Assembly (NCBI GenBank): GCA_949152475.1
Contig: OX424561.1
Location: 3,720,001 to 3,784,000 of the forward strand
Origin: Terebella lapidaria
Taxonomy: Eukaryota > Annelida > Polychaeta > Terebellida > Terebellidae
Length of the DNA stretch: 64,000 nt
Reading direction: 5' to 3'
The position numbers and the translations under genes are program-made. Numbering within the stretch: the stretch's first letter is position 1; every line of letters starts with the position of its first letter. Below, piece by piece: positions 1-9,759 of this stretch. A model generated the notes under the pieces. The model did not search any database. It saw only the letters and a program-made list of their open reading frames with translations, and was not told where the DNA came from.

Positions 1-289
1 CAAATTTCGTGGGATATTTAGTATACATGTACATGTATATGCAAGGTAATGATTTGGGGCAACAGTTACTAGTTTTGTGAGTAGTGTGCACTACTACTGT
101 AACAGTACGTCCAGAGTATTCTTATTGAAAAGATTCTGTTTGAGTTTGTCCATTAATATCTCATGCTTTTGCTACCATCACGAGATTCACATATTTCCAG
201 GTAGTGCAGAGACCGTTTTGTGACAGGTGTCTGCAGGTGCTCCAGTAGGTGCTCGCTCGTGACATACAGGAGCTATTGTGCACAGAACC
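1..289. other. 5' flank of the crotonase gene
   Basis: No gene is visible. The stretch carries a TACATGTA-rich low-complexity patch near its start and AG-rich possible splice acceptors around 200-285. A 5' untranslated exon could end here, but nothing in the sequence proves it. Confidence 0.4.
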
Positions 290-1266
290 ATGTACAACGC
301 GGACCCGGACGAGTTCCAGAGTGTCAAGTATTGGGTCCAGGACAGAGTGGCCCACATCCAGCTCAACCGGCCTCAGCGATACAACGCCATCGATATCTTC
401 ATGCCCTTTGAGATCGAAAAGTCTGTGGAACTCGCTAATCTTGATGATGGTGTCAAAGTAAGCAGCAGATCCAAAGAGTCATATTTATTCTTGACCAGTC
501 CGATGTGAAAGTAATAGAAGTCACATGCTATTATTCTCGCTGGCAGGTGATTCTTCTCTATGGGAATAAAGTATTCTGCTCGGGTTATGACTTGAAGCAG
601 TTTGCGGAGGGTTCAGGAATGAAACAGGACAAGAGCTTCAACCAGAAGATGCCATGGGACCCTTACCAGGACTTCAAGTTCATGTCGCGCTGTAACCGCG
701 CCTGGATGTCTCTCTGGCATAGCCACAAACCGACGGTCTGCAAGATCCGGAACGTGGCTATCGGGGGCGGCAGCGACATGGCGCTAGCTTGTGACGTGAC
801 CTTCGCGGACGAGAACGCCCGGATTGGCTACCCGCCGACTCGGGTGTGGGGCTGCCCCACCACGGCCATGTGGGTGTACAGGGTGGGCATGGAACGTGCC
901 AAGAGAATTCTGTTCCGCGGTCAGATCCTCAGCGGTCGATACGCCGCAGACATTGGGCTGATCGGGGAGGCCGTCCCTGAGGCAGATCTCGACAAAACTG
1001 TTGACGAATTCATCGCCAACATCGTGACTGTGCCTACTAACCAACTGTTCTTCCAGAAACAGGTCATCAACCAGGCCATGGAGCAGATGGGCGTGCTCAA
1101 TACGCAAAGATTGGCCACAGTCTTTGACGGCATGTCCCGTCACAGTCCCGAAGGCATGGCCTTCCAGAAGCGGGTCCGAGAGGTGGGCTTCAAGCAGGCT
1201 GTCCAAGAACGGGACTCGGGGGCAGAAACCGTCTGGTCAGATCTCGGCAACAAGTCCAAGATCTAA
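290..1266 (+). CDS. Enoyl-CoA hydratase/isomerase (crotonase) family protein
   Basis: Two coding exons, 290-457 and 547-1266, join in phase 0 across an 89-bp GT-AG intron and give about 295 residues, the normal single-domain crotonase length. The first ATG (290) starts a protein whose early motif LNRPQRYNAID is typical of the fold. The oxyanion-hole segments are visible as FCSGYDL and IGGGSDMALACD, so CoA-thioester binding is expected. The two catalytic glutamates of classical hydratases are not conserved: the first position is Asp (GGGSD) and the second falls in YPPTRVWG. The segments MPWDPYQDF, YPPTRVWGCPTTAMWVYR and the C-terminal EVGFKQAVQERDSG match a subgroup I know mainly from bacteria. 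The substrate cannot be inferred. No mitochondrial targeting peptide is evident from this start, though an upstream exon could add one. Confidence 0.88.
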
Positions 1267-1476
1267 CCAGTATTGATCTGGTTATAACTGAAGTTACATG
1301 GGGGGGTACTCAATTGTTAGTAGTCAATAAGTCTATAGTGGGCCTACGTTGGATAGAACCTATTCTCCTGTGGGGATGAGGAGGCAGCTACATATACCGC
1401 AGTCATAAACAAAATGTACATGTACATTTTTATCGCTTGTTGTATCACATTGCTTTACGTGTGATTCTGGTTGACA

Positions 1477-1482
1477 AATAAA
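1477..1482 (+). terminator. Poly(A) signal of the crotonase gene
   Basis: A canonical AATAAA lies 211 bp after the stop codon, at a distance expected for a short 3' UTR. The exact cleavage site is not determined. Confidence 0.5.
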
Positions 1483-2492
1483 TATATGCACCTTTTGTAT
1501 GGATGGAATTACTTGAATGAAACAATTTGTTAATCTGTACGTACATGTAGCCTACCTATTACTGTAATATACATGTACGTGTATGTTTGGGCGCAGTGAT
1601 TTTGTTAACTGGGTAGGGTCTCTACCAGGTCTACATTTGTGATCGTAACGCCAAGTACATGCCTGATCATAGATCTAGTAGTCTATCGATCCAATATTGT
1701 TAAATGGATAAATATAAATCGCGCTGTGACGTGCATGCCTATGTCCAGACACGATATAAGTATATTATCAGATTATCTGTAAGGCTAATTGACTTTCACC
1801 ATGGTGATCTACCCCCCTCATTGGTTAGATAGGACCCTAGCACCAACCCAAATATACCATAGCTCACTAATGCGCTCATACCGCACCTTAATGGGGTAGG
1901 CTCAGTTTGGAACAGAGCCAATTCAACCATGACAACAACATCAACAACGGGCCATGACCTGTATGACAAAGATATATAATATAACGCCGAGTCAGCAGTC
2001 TGAGTGTTATAAAAGGCCGTAGTGTTGAGCCACACGCCAGTACTCGCCTAGCTACTTTCCAGTGTGCAGGACGTCGGGTTCTCACGGCCACGCTTACTTC
2101 GACTGCAACCTCGAGATGCTGCAGAGATAACGCTGGCTCCGCTCGGGTCAGCTCGCCATGACGACGACGTACGGCACGTGCACCGTCCATGGCGGGCTCG
2201 GGCCTGGGCTAACAACCATCACACTCTGTCATTTTTGATGGGGTGGTGATACCTCAAGTTTTTTTCACAAGTTTTTTTTTTCGGGGCGAAGTAGCACTGG
2301 GAGGTTCCGATAAGCGGTCACGCAATCACGGTGGTCAGGAGTCGGGGTGACCCTAACTCTGGCCACACCCACGTGCTAGTGATGGAACCGACCGGGTGAA
2401 AAGCCCCCCTAGAACCACACGGCAGCAGGGCCATGGTGTCGTGATATCCGGCCTTCTGTCTGTTGTTATAGGGGGACTTTTCATAATCATCC
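1483..2492. other. Intergenic DNA with a GC-rich promoter-like patch
   Basis: No gene could be recognised. Most of the stretch is AT-rich. Between about 2030 and 2220 it turns CpG-rich, contains only short open frames and follows a TATAAAAGG word. It could be a promoter with an orphan first exon, but no continuing exon was found. Confidence 0.35.
2008..2016 (+). promoter_or_regulatory. TATA-box candidate
   Basis: TATAAAAGG stands about 30 bp upstream of a CpG-rich stretch on the plus strand. It matches the core promoter consensus, but chance occurrence in AT-rich DNA is possible. Confidence 0.25.
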
Positions 2493-2672
2493 TATAGGGC
2501 TGGAAAGTCACGTGCCGTCATGGTATGATTTTGGTGACAAACAAACACACACCTTTTGTGTTACCTGATTAAAATGAGTTCTGAATGGAGTTCTACTCGA
2601 AATAAACGAAAGGTGTATGTTTGTTTGTCACCAAAATCATACCATGACGGCACGTGACTTTCCATCCCTATA
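2493..2672. mobile_element. Long-hairpin MITE
   Basis: Two arms of about 67 bp are near-perfect inverse copies (left from TATAGGGCTGGAAAGTCACG, right ending GTGACTTTCCATCCCTATA), separated by about 45 bp. The ends TATAGGG and CCCTATA suggest a TA target site. There is no coding capacity. This foldback structure is typical of miniature inverted-repeat elements mobilised by a DNA transposase. The superfamily is not assignable. Confidence 0.7.
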
Positions 2673-2674
2673 AT

Positions 2675-3996
2675 TAGGCATCCCGATTGAAAATCGGGAG
2701 GCCTTATGTTTTTGTTTTTTTTGTTTTTTTTCTTCCGCCGTTTGGTTTCCGGATCATAACTGTTGAACGCCTTGATCTATCTTTCCGAAATTTTCACAGC
2801 TCATCCGAAATACTTTGCTCCTAACCCCTATTGTTTTTCGTCGAGATCCGAAATCCAAGATGGCCGCCAGCGGCCATTTTGGAAAAAAAAATCGGGCGAT
2901 TCCTGTCAATGTCATAATTTGATTCAGGCAATTTCCAGGGGGAAAAAATTTTTTGGGTGTATTTTTTTTGGGACTTAGAATTTTTCCCTCGCCTGCCCCC
3001 ATGCAGATGTAATACTGTGACTGAGCCATGCTACTGTATTCACTGACTGCAGCCTGCATGTCCAGCATGAGGCTGGGCTCTGTCCTCTCAGCCAGTGCAG
3101 TATATGAGGGTTATATGAGAGCTCAGTAATGCCTTACAAGATCAGCCACTCTGTCCAGCACAGCGATAGGCTCCGCCCCTCTCAGCCAGCCCTGCTCAGT
3201 CATGCCTTACAAGATCAGCCAGTCTGTCCAGCACAGCAATAGGCTCCGCCCTCTCAGCCAGCCCTGCTCAGTCATGCCTGACAAGTGATACAGCTAGCAT
3301 GTCCAACTTGACCCCAGGCTCATATCCATGCATAATCCCTCACTTCCCCCTTCAAAGCCTGTGTGTACCATGTGTGTACATGGTAAAAGAATGAAGTTCC
3401 ACCCCACAGGACACAATAGTTGGTTAATAAGCCAACACACATGACACAACATGCTTGGGGGATGATTTGCCCTGTCTGCATTTATATTGTACAAACATGT
3501 ATTGTTTGAATGTTTTGTTATTCAACTCTATTTCACATGCAATGACCAAATCATCATTGTTTTAGTTAGCTGGGAAATGTTTGGCTTTGGTTATAATGTG
3601 AATGCGAATATTCCACTGTTTGTACCAGTTTTGGAATCACAAAATTGGCCAAGATGACACAGCATTCTTTTAGTCACGTATCATTTTACATTTGACAGGA
3701 GCACCTGAAAAATATCACGAACATCCTGATTAAATATACTAGTACTCTGAATATTGGCTGGGTAGTACTCTGAATATTGGCTGGGTAATTGTCCATTCAT
3801 TTTGGGTGGCAAATGTCTGGTGGGCCAAGTTGTCAAGATGATAGAAAGCAGTTCTGGTAAGAAACTGTCTGATGAGCTCTCACTCTTACCCACATACAAT
3901 GGCCTATGTATCTTTTTTTCTCAGTCCAGTATGACCATTTGAAATGATAAGAACAAATTGGGGGATGCCACAAAGCCTATAGGCTTTTATGTCTAG
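2675..3996 (+). mobile_element. Helentron-like non-autonomous element, copy A
   Basis: The element begins TAGGCATCCC after a T and ends GTCTAG before a T, so it sits in a T|T site. The left end holds the self-complementary CCCGATTGAAAATCGGG. The left GGCATCCC pairs with a subterminal GGGATGCC at 3962-3969. A perfect palindrome AAAGCCTATAGGCTTT (3972-3987) lies nine bases before the terminal CTAG. Asymmetric subterminal inverted repeats plus a 3' hairpin and CTAG end are hallmarks of Helitron/Helentron-like elements. No Rep/helicase frame is present. The right half recurs inverted at 63351-64000. A 73-bp unit is repeated about twice at 3129-3275. Confidence 0.6.
3129..3280. repeat. 73-bp direct repeat within Helentron-like copy A
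   Basis: Units starting ATGCCTTACAAGATCAGCC at 3129 and 3202, and a partial third unit at 3274, repeat with a 72-73 bp period. They include the shared phrase CTCCGCCC...CAGCCAGCCCTGCTCAG. The same sequence reappears at the right edge of the window in inverted orientation. Confidence 0.75.
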
Positions 3997-4922
3997 TTTG
4001 GGAGGAGTTGCATATTTATGACAAAATGTATAATTTATAGGGTTTTGGTTGAATGAATAAGAAATAGAGAATCCCCAAGGAACATTGGGTAATACGACAT
4101 GGTCGAGGGCGGTAGCCCGAGCTTATGATTAATAACCGTATACTCGAGGGGTTTATCTGCTTTAAATCATACAGAAACCAGAGAGCTGTGGCGGGTTGCT
4201 GTTTAATCAACATACGGCATTGATTAAACCCCTGCGAGAGCAATGCAAGTATGATTTAAATGTATGAAATCTATTACTGCCATTTAATACCTAAATACCA
4301 TCATCCAGAGAACCCAAGATCCGAACACCGACGTTCTGTAAAACCCTGATTTCTTCCTTACGGACTAACTGGACCCAAGATAATACAGCTATTTCACATA
4401 CAGATCTATCATTTCTGAGAAGTGAGACATTGGCGAATCAGGTCATCCTGGACTGGTATACGTCCATGATGGGTTCATATAAAGTTCCTTGATGGTCTGT
4501 GATGGTATATCATGGTCCTGTCCTCCAGCCGAGCCATACACATGTATGTTCAGATCTATTGGGATTATCCGGGACTATCGTGGATTTTTTTTTCGCAATC
4601 CTGGGTGTTTAAGGTCCATGTTTCCTTCATGGCAGTCCGCTTCAGTCCGTACATGTATAGATCATCAAGGAGTATCCTATTATCGTCATGTACAGTAGGC
4701 ACGTGGGGGAAGACAGCCTATTGGCTACTACTTCCTCTCGAATTCATCTGTGTATTTGTAATTATTCCTATCTGTGTATTGTATATCTGACGAAATGGGG
4801 AATGAAATTCTTCTTCTCGAACTGTAAGGAATAAGGAGAAGAAAACTCAGTCTTCTTCTTCCTCGAAGTTCTTGTCTTGAAAACGTGTTGGGTGGGGAAG
4901 ATCGGTCTGTGGTAGGCATTCC
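3997..4922. other. Intergenic DNA
   Basis: No gene is seen. Around 4080-4260 two short blocks (GGGGTTTAT and TTTAAATCATAC) recur as reverse complements but in the same order, so they do not form one simple hairpin. They may be remnants of a repeat. Confidence 0.4.
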
Positions 4923-5286
4923 TACAGTGTCTCCATAGCGTCTCCGTTCTCATTTCTACAGTGTCTCCATAGCGTCTCCGTTCTCATTTCTACAGTGTCT
5001 CCATAGCGTCTCCGTTCTCATTCCTACAGTGTCTGCAAAGCGTCTCCGTTCTCATTCCTACAGTGTCTCCATAGCGTCTCCGTTCTCATTTCTACAGTGT
5101 CTCCATAGCGTATCCGTTCTCATTCCTACAGTGTCTGCAAAGCGTCTCCGTTCTCATTTCTACAGTGTCTCCATAGCGTCTCCGTTCTCATTCCTACAGT
5201 GTCTCCATAGCGTCTCCGTTCTCATTCCTACAGTGTCTCCATAGCGTCTCCGTTCTCATTCCTACAGTGTCTCCATAGCGTCTCCG
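4923..5286. repeat. 34-bp minisatellite
   Basis: About 10.7 tandem copies of a 34-bp unit containing TACAGTGTCTCCATAGCGTC, with a few variants (CCATAG versus GCAAAG, TTC versus TTT). Because 34 is not a multiple of three, the open frames across it are artefacts. It directly abuts the LINE fragment that follows. Confidence 0.9.
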
Positions 5287-5309
5287 TGGATATAGGTAGA
5301 TAGGTATAC

Positions 5310-6088
5310 TGTATAAATTAAAAAAACCTAGTTCCTAAAGATGTATTGGTATTACTTTATAACTCACTGATACTGGCCTCCTGGCCTGGGGTAGCTCCCC
5401 TATAAGTCACTTAAAATGTTTAATCAACTTACGAAAAAGGTCATAAGAATAATTAACAAAGTAAATTTTCGTGATCACACATCTCCTTCATTTAATTCCA
5501 CTAAAATACTTAAACTTACTGACCTGTATACATACCAAGCCTGTATTTTACTATTTGACTTTCTCCAGGGTAAATTGCCAACTTACTTCAAAAACATGTT
5601 CTCACTAAACAATTCATATCACACTCATAATACTAGACAATCTAATTTGTTACACTCATGTTATCATCGGTTATATATTTCTAGCTCCTCAATTAGATTC
5701 AAATTACCTCAGTTATGGAACTTGCTACAACCCACTATTAAAAATATTAAATTAAAACCACTGTTTAAAACTAAACTAAAACAACACCTATTGAATCAGT
5801 ACACCTTGTTATTATCCTATTTGTGTTATTTTTTATATATATATATATTTTTTTTGTATACAGGTTTAAACAATCATGTATATTAATCATTTCGTTTTTA
5901 CTATATGACATTCCACAGACGGTTATATCTCCATGTAAATTTTTTTTTGTAAACATTCTTAACGTCTTTTTGGTCATATCAAGTTTCTTTTCTAAGCAAT
6001 TTCATTTCACAGTATATATTATTCTTGTAATAACGAATGTATTGAAAGTTTTCTGAAATAAATATGTTGTATTGTATTGTATTATTGT
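5310..6088 (+). mobile_element. 5'-truncated LINE 3' end (CR1/L2-like group)
   Basis: The frame 5416-5886 encodes the tail of a non-LTR reverse transcriptase ORF. GLLAWGSSPISHLK just upstream, followed by VIRIIN, HNTRQSN and PQLWNLL, is the C-terminal region found in CR1/L2/Jockey-type LINEs. The reverse transcriptase catalytic core is absent, so this is a dead-on-arrival truncation. There is one apparent frame break near 5360, upstream of the open part. The 3' end carries AATAAA near 6057 and a short ATTGT tandem tail (about 6065-6088), as such LINEs often do. Confidence 0.75.
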
Positions 6089-7130
6089 ATATACCATGGT
6101 ATGTCTGGTAGGTATCAGTATTATAATACTACACACAAAATTTTTGAGTTCGTCCATGGAATATTAGCCAAAAACTTTTATGCCGTGGAGATTTTTGTGT
6201 CAGTAAAACTCTTCATTCAGGGATTTTAAGCAAAAAATTTTCCACATGAGGATTCTGGCAGGCATCTCAGGTCCAACATACATATGTGGGCTTACATAAT
6301 GTAAATATGAGAAATATACTAGTACTTTCTGGACTGGACTGGATTCGAACCAATCCTTAACCAGATTTATTACATGTTACCAAATTATTGCACAAATTTT
6401 ACTTAACCAGACTGACCAGAAAACGGGCTCAAAATTGTAATAATCATTCTTTTCGCTTTGGGGTCTCGCAAGGTGTTTTCATTGATGTCACCCGAACAAG
6501 AAGGTTGAGTGTAGAATGACTGCGATACTTCAACGAGAGTTTGCGTGATCATACAATTTATGGAATTCCTGCAAATGTAATTTTCTCCGACTTACGATTT
6601 TAACCGGGGTGACTGTTGCGTGCGTACTGTATTGAATGCTAAGCAAAGTCCCGGATGTGTGCGCACACAAAACATAAGGTAAGAAAGAATCGAAGGTGAG
6701 TTTTCTTGTTGTGTTTCGCCCACTGGAGTCTATTTAAAAGGAATCAAAGACACATGTACCTGGATTCGATGTCAATTGTCACAAGCTCACTAACTATAGA
6801 GCAGTTTGGGGTTCTTTAACTGCTACAACGTGTAATTTGGTACCGAGTGTACAGGTACCCCTATTATCGCCCCATTAACCAGTCTCAGCACAATTCGAAT
6901 AAATAAAAAATAAGCAATGCTTTAGGGTGTAATGAAATATTCAGACAAACTCTGAATTTGCCAGTAAATTTAAAATTTTCACCAATGTACGCAGTCAATG
7001 ATTTCATATCTCTTTCATGAGGATGGAGCCCTTCTATTCAGAAAACATCCAAGTCAGAATTAGGTCACATTCTGGAAGGCCTCGCTGACAATACATACAC
7101 AACTGTTGAAGGAAATTCGGACCACAGTGT
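6089..7130. other. Intergenic DNA
   Basis: AT-rich sequence without recognisable genes, RNA genes or terminal repeats. Confidence 0.4.
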
Positions 7131-7134
7131 GTTC

Positions 7135-8110
7135 ATCTGAGATGTGATGTCAGAACTGTATATACCTATGCAGAAAACGGTGGCACGTTCGGCAGCTTGG
7201 CACAACAGTACCTCAGTAACTTGCTGTACCATGCAAGCAAGAATGACGTAGTTGTCGACTGTCGACGTATTCGACCGATATGACGACGTTAACTCAGTGA
7301 AAATGGATGATAGAATGAGACGTATCGTTGCAGCTGGTGGATCAAAAACATATCAAGTGATTCATGGACGTCTCGTATCGCAGTGGATACAATTTATGGC
7401 ATCGTCGGCCAACAAGACCAGCTTGACCTAATTCCTCTGCAAATACGTCAGCCAGCATGCCCCAATATCATGTGTCACACAATCCAGACAAAAAATATTT
7501 ACCTCACTGGAGGTTTTGCTGATGGCACACTCACAGCGTGCATTTCGTCCAGAGGAACTGAATATGTTGAAGAGCCTTCATGATCTCACGAAGAGGCCGA
7601 CACCAGAATGTTGCTATTTTGACATATGTAGACAACACAGCCCAGCGAGTAAGTTCTTCCATGTCTGTCACCATCAAAGCAACAGACACAGATGTTCTTG
7701 TGTTGGCAGTGCATCACTTCAAGCAGTGTGCAACATCTCTGGATGGAGAAGAGAAGCTCCACAGGATGTTCAGTCATTCCAGTCCATTACATTTGCCAGA
7801 AACTGCCAGATGAAATTGCTGCAAGCCTTCCAGGTTTCCATGCTCTTGCAGGGTGCGATTCAGTGTCATCGTTCTATGGCCATGGGAAGAAGAATGCATG
7901 GAAAGCCCTAACAGCATTACAGAGATGTGAGAGTCCTCCCAACCTGACCCTACTCGTGACGGGCGGCATTGAGGTTGCTGTTGGAGTGTCAAGGCCGTTG
8001 GTCATAACGACTTGAATTTTCTTCGGGAAAAGCTGACAGCGAAATGTATCTGTCCAGCAGTTGCTACCTACTCAGGCTTCATTTAGGGAACATGTCAAGC
8101 AAGCTGCAGA
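7135..8110 (+). pseudogene. Decayed XPG/FEN (PIN-like) nuclease family gene
   Basis: Pieces in more than one frame match a large, uncharacterised family common in marine invertebrate genomes: VAAGGSKTYQVI (about 7330), HEEADTRM (about 7586), ATDTDVLVLAV (about 7678) and LPGFHALAGCDSVSSFYGHGKK (about 7825-7890). The acidic triads EEADTR, TDTDVLVLA and GCDS correspond in order to metal-binding motifs of flap-endonuclease-like PIN domains (family knowledge plus inference). The frame is interrupted several times, so it is not functional. These genes are often repetitive, and mobilisation by a transposon is possible but not shown here. Confidence 0.65.
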
Positions 8111-8910
8111 CCGCATTTGGATGTCAGCTGGTGACGTCAGACCAGATATACATCACCAGAGGGTAATGGGTGGTATCGGCAGGGAGGAATCCTTCAATCC
8201 AAATTCTTAGAAGGCCCTACATCAGCTGAAATGTTGCTGGCACTTTGTATTAATGTCATGACAGTGAACCCTGTACCATGCACTGTACATGTGCCAGCAG
8301 CAATCTGCCTTGGACTGGGGAGCGCCTTTGCCAGAAATGAATCACGAATGCGGCAATACTGGGATGCACGTATTTCATGCCTTCATGGCCTTATTTATTT
8401 GCAGAAAAGGGGTTTTTATTCACCAAAAGTGTTGATAATGTACATATTTGACTGGAGATATGCATCTTATCCATTCAATTTTGTGGTTTTCGGATTCTTA
8501 GACCCTGAAAACATAGGCATACCATTTCCACCTTCATAGACCAAATATTCACAAAAATATAGCACAAAATAGGATTTTCGATAATGGCGGATTTGCTGTT
8601 CCTATTTGACGTATATAACACAATTTCTCCTGCAATAACACACCTATTATGTATCGATATGTCCAGACTGGTACAGTACCGTTCTAAAAAAGTTAAATTC
8701 AATATGGTCTAACAGGTGATTCACTATGCGGATTACCTAAGCTAATAGCTTTACAATATATCACGAAAAGGAGCCTTGAATGGCGGCCATCTTGGATTTG
8801 TTCAGAATGGCCGCCATGTGAGGTTCCCACCTTCGCTTTCGCCAGATATTGAAAGTATATGGTCTGTTTTGTGTCTGTTCCAAAAATAATGCATATTGAT
8901 TGACATTAAT
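8111..8910. other. Intergenic DNA before the LTR element
   Basis: No gene is supported. A short stretch near 8770-8820 (GGCGGCCATCTTGGAT, ATGGCCGCCATG) resembles words found in other repeats of this window. The last four bases, TTAA, are the target duplication of the LTR element that follows. Confidence 0.4.
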
Positions 8911-9699
8911 GTAGTAATTTTAGCGACTGTAACCCCCGTCCCTCCCGCGCATACATATTCCACAACAAACATTCATTCTACATGACTTACATACAGGACA
9001 GGTACAGACTATACGATCACAAGCATAAACTCCATGTAGTCATGGTTACATACACAGGTCAATCCACATGCACTTGCGGCCCCATTCATTCGGTACATCG
9101 ACCCAGTTAGTTTCGGCCTTGACCTTCACAAGCACCAACTTCTAAACATAGAACATGACACACCCACCGCTCACATCACGTGCACAGATATAAGCATAAC
9201 AAGTCTCGGTCACGCGCCGGGGAAACCCACTTTCCCGGTGAGATCAGCACACATCAGCACATACATGACCAATCACAACACCGCATGCATTTGGCGGGAA
9301 AGTCTACACCACATGTTGCCGGCCCCGCAGTTTTTTCTGAGAGTTGAGTAGAAGCGGTCACAGAGAATGGACGTGTTGTGACAGAGTTGAGTAAATGGCC
9401 GCCACGAGCACAGACGTGTTGAGGTATTGTTAAGAAGTTTGGCCGTGCTCGTATGGAATACTTGGAATAATTGTGGACTATTTATACGTGAATTGTGATA
9501 AAGAAGGACCATAGTTTTCGGCTATCTTATTGACGGGGGATCAGCGGACGTAGGTGTATTTGCGGCCTTGATGTGACTGTCTGGATCATTGGACATTGTC
9601 GCCCAAATAAATTATTGAACTGAACTGCCGGCCTTGTGATTTGCACAGCGATCGCAGACATTTCGGCCTAATATCGGCCATAGAACGATATTTATCACA
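8911..9699 (+). repeat. 5' LTR
   Basis: Starts TGTAGTAATTTTAGCG and ends TTTATCACA. Almost identical to 14569-15358. Standard LTR function would place promoter signals here. Confidence 0.9.
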
Positions 9700-9700
9700 T

Positions 9701-9718
9701 TGGCGCCGTTCGACCAGG
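9701..9718 (+). promoter_or_regulatory. Primer-binding site of the LTR element
   Basis: TGGCGCCGTTCGACCAGG begins one base after the LTR end. The initial TGG and following T-arm-like GTTCGA complement are expected for a tRNA 3' end. The tRNA species is not assigned. Confidence 0.6.
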
Positions 9719-9759
9719 ATCTGAGCTAGTCTCGGATTACTAACCCAGAATTACCGGCA

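Noticed and set aside
4923-5890. CRISPR-like spacing of the 34-bp repeat
   Set aside because: Units are contiguous without unique spacers and the DNA is eukaryotic. It is a minisatellite.
9273-9512. 79-codon minus-strand frame, identical at 14932-15171
   Set aside because: Lies wholly within the LTRs, so the duplication reflects the LTR pair. No protein family is recognised.
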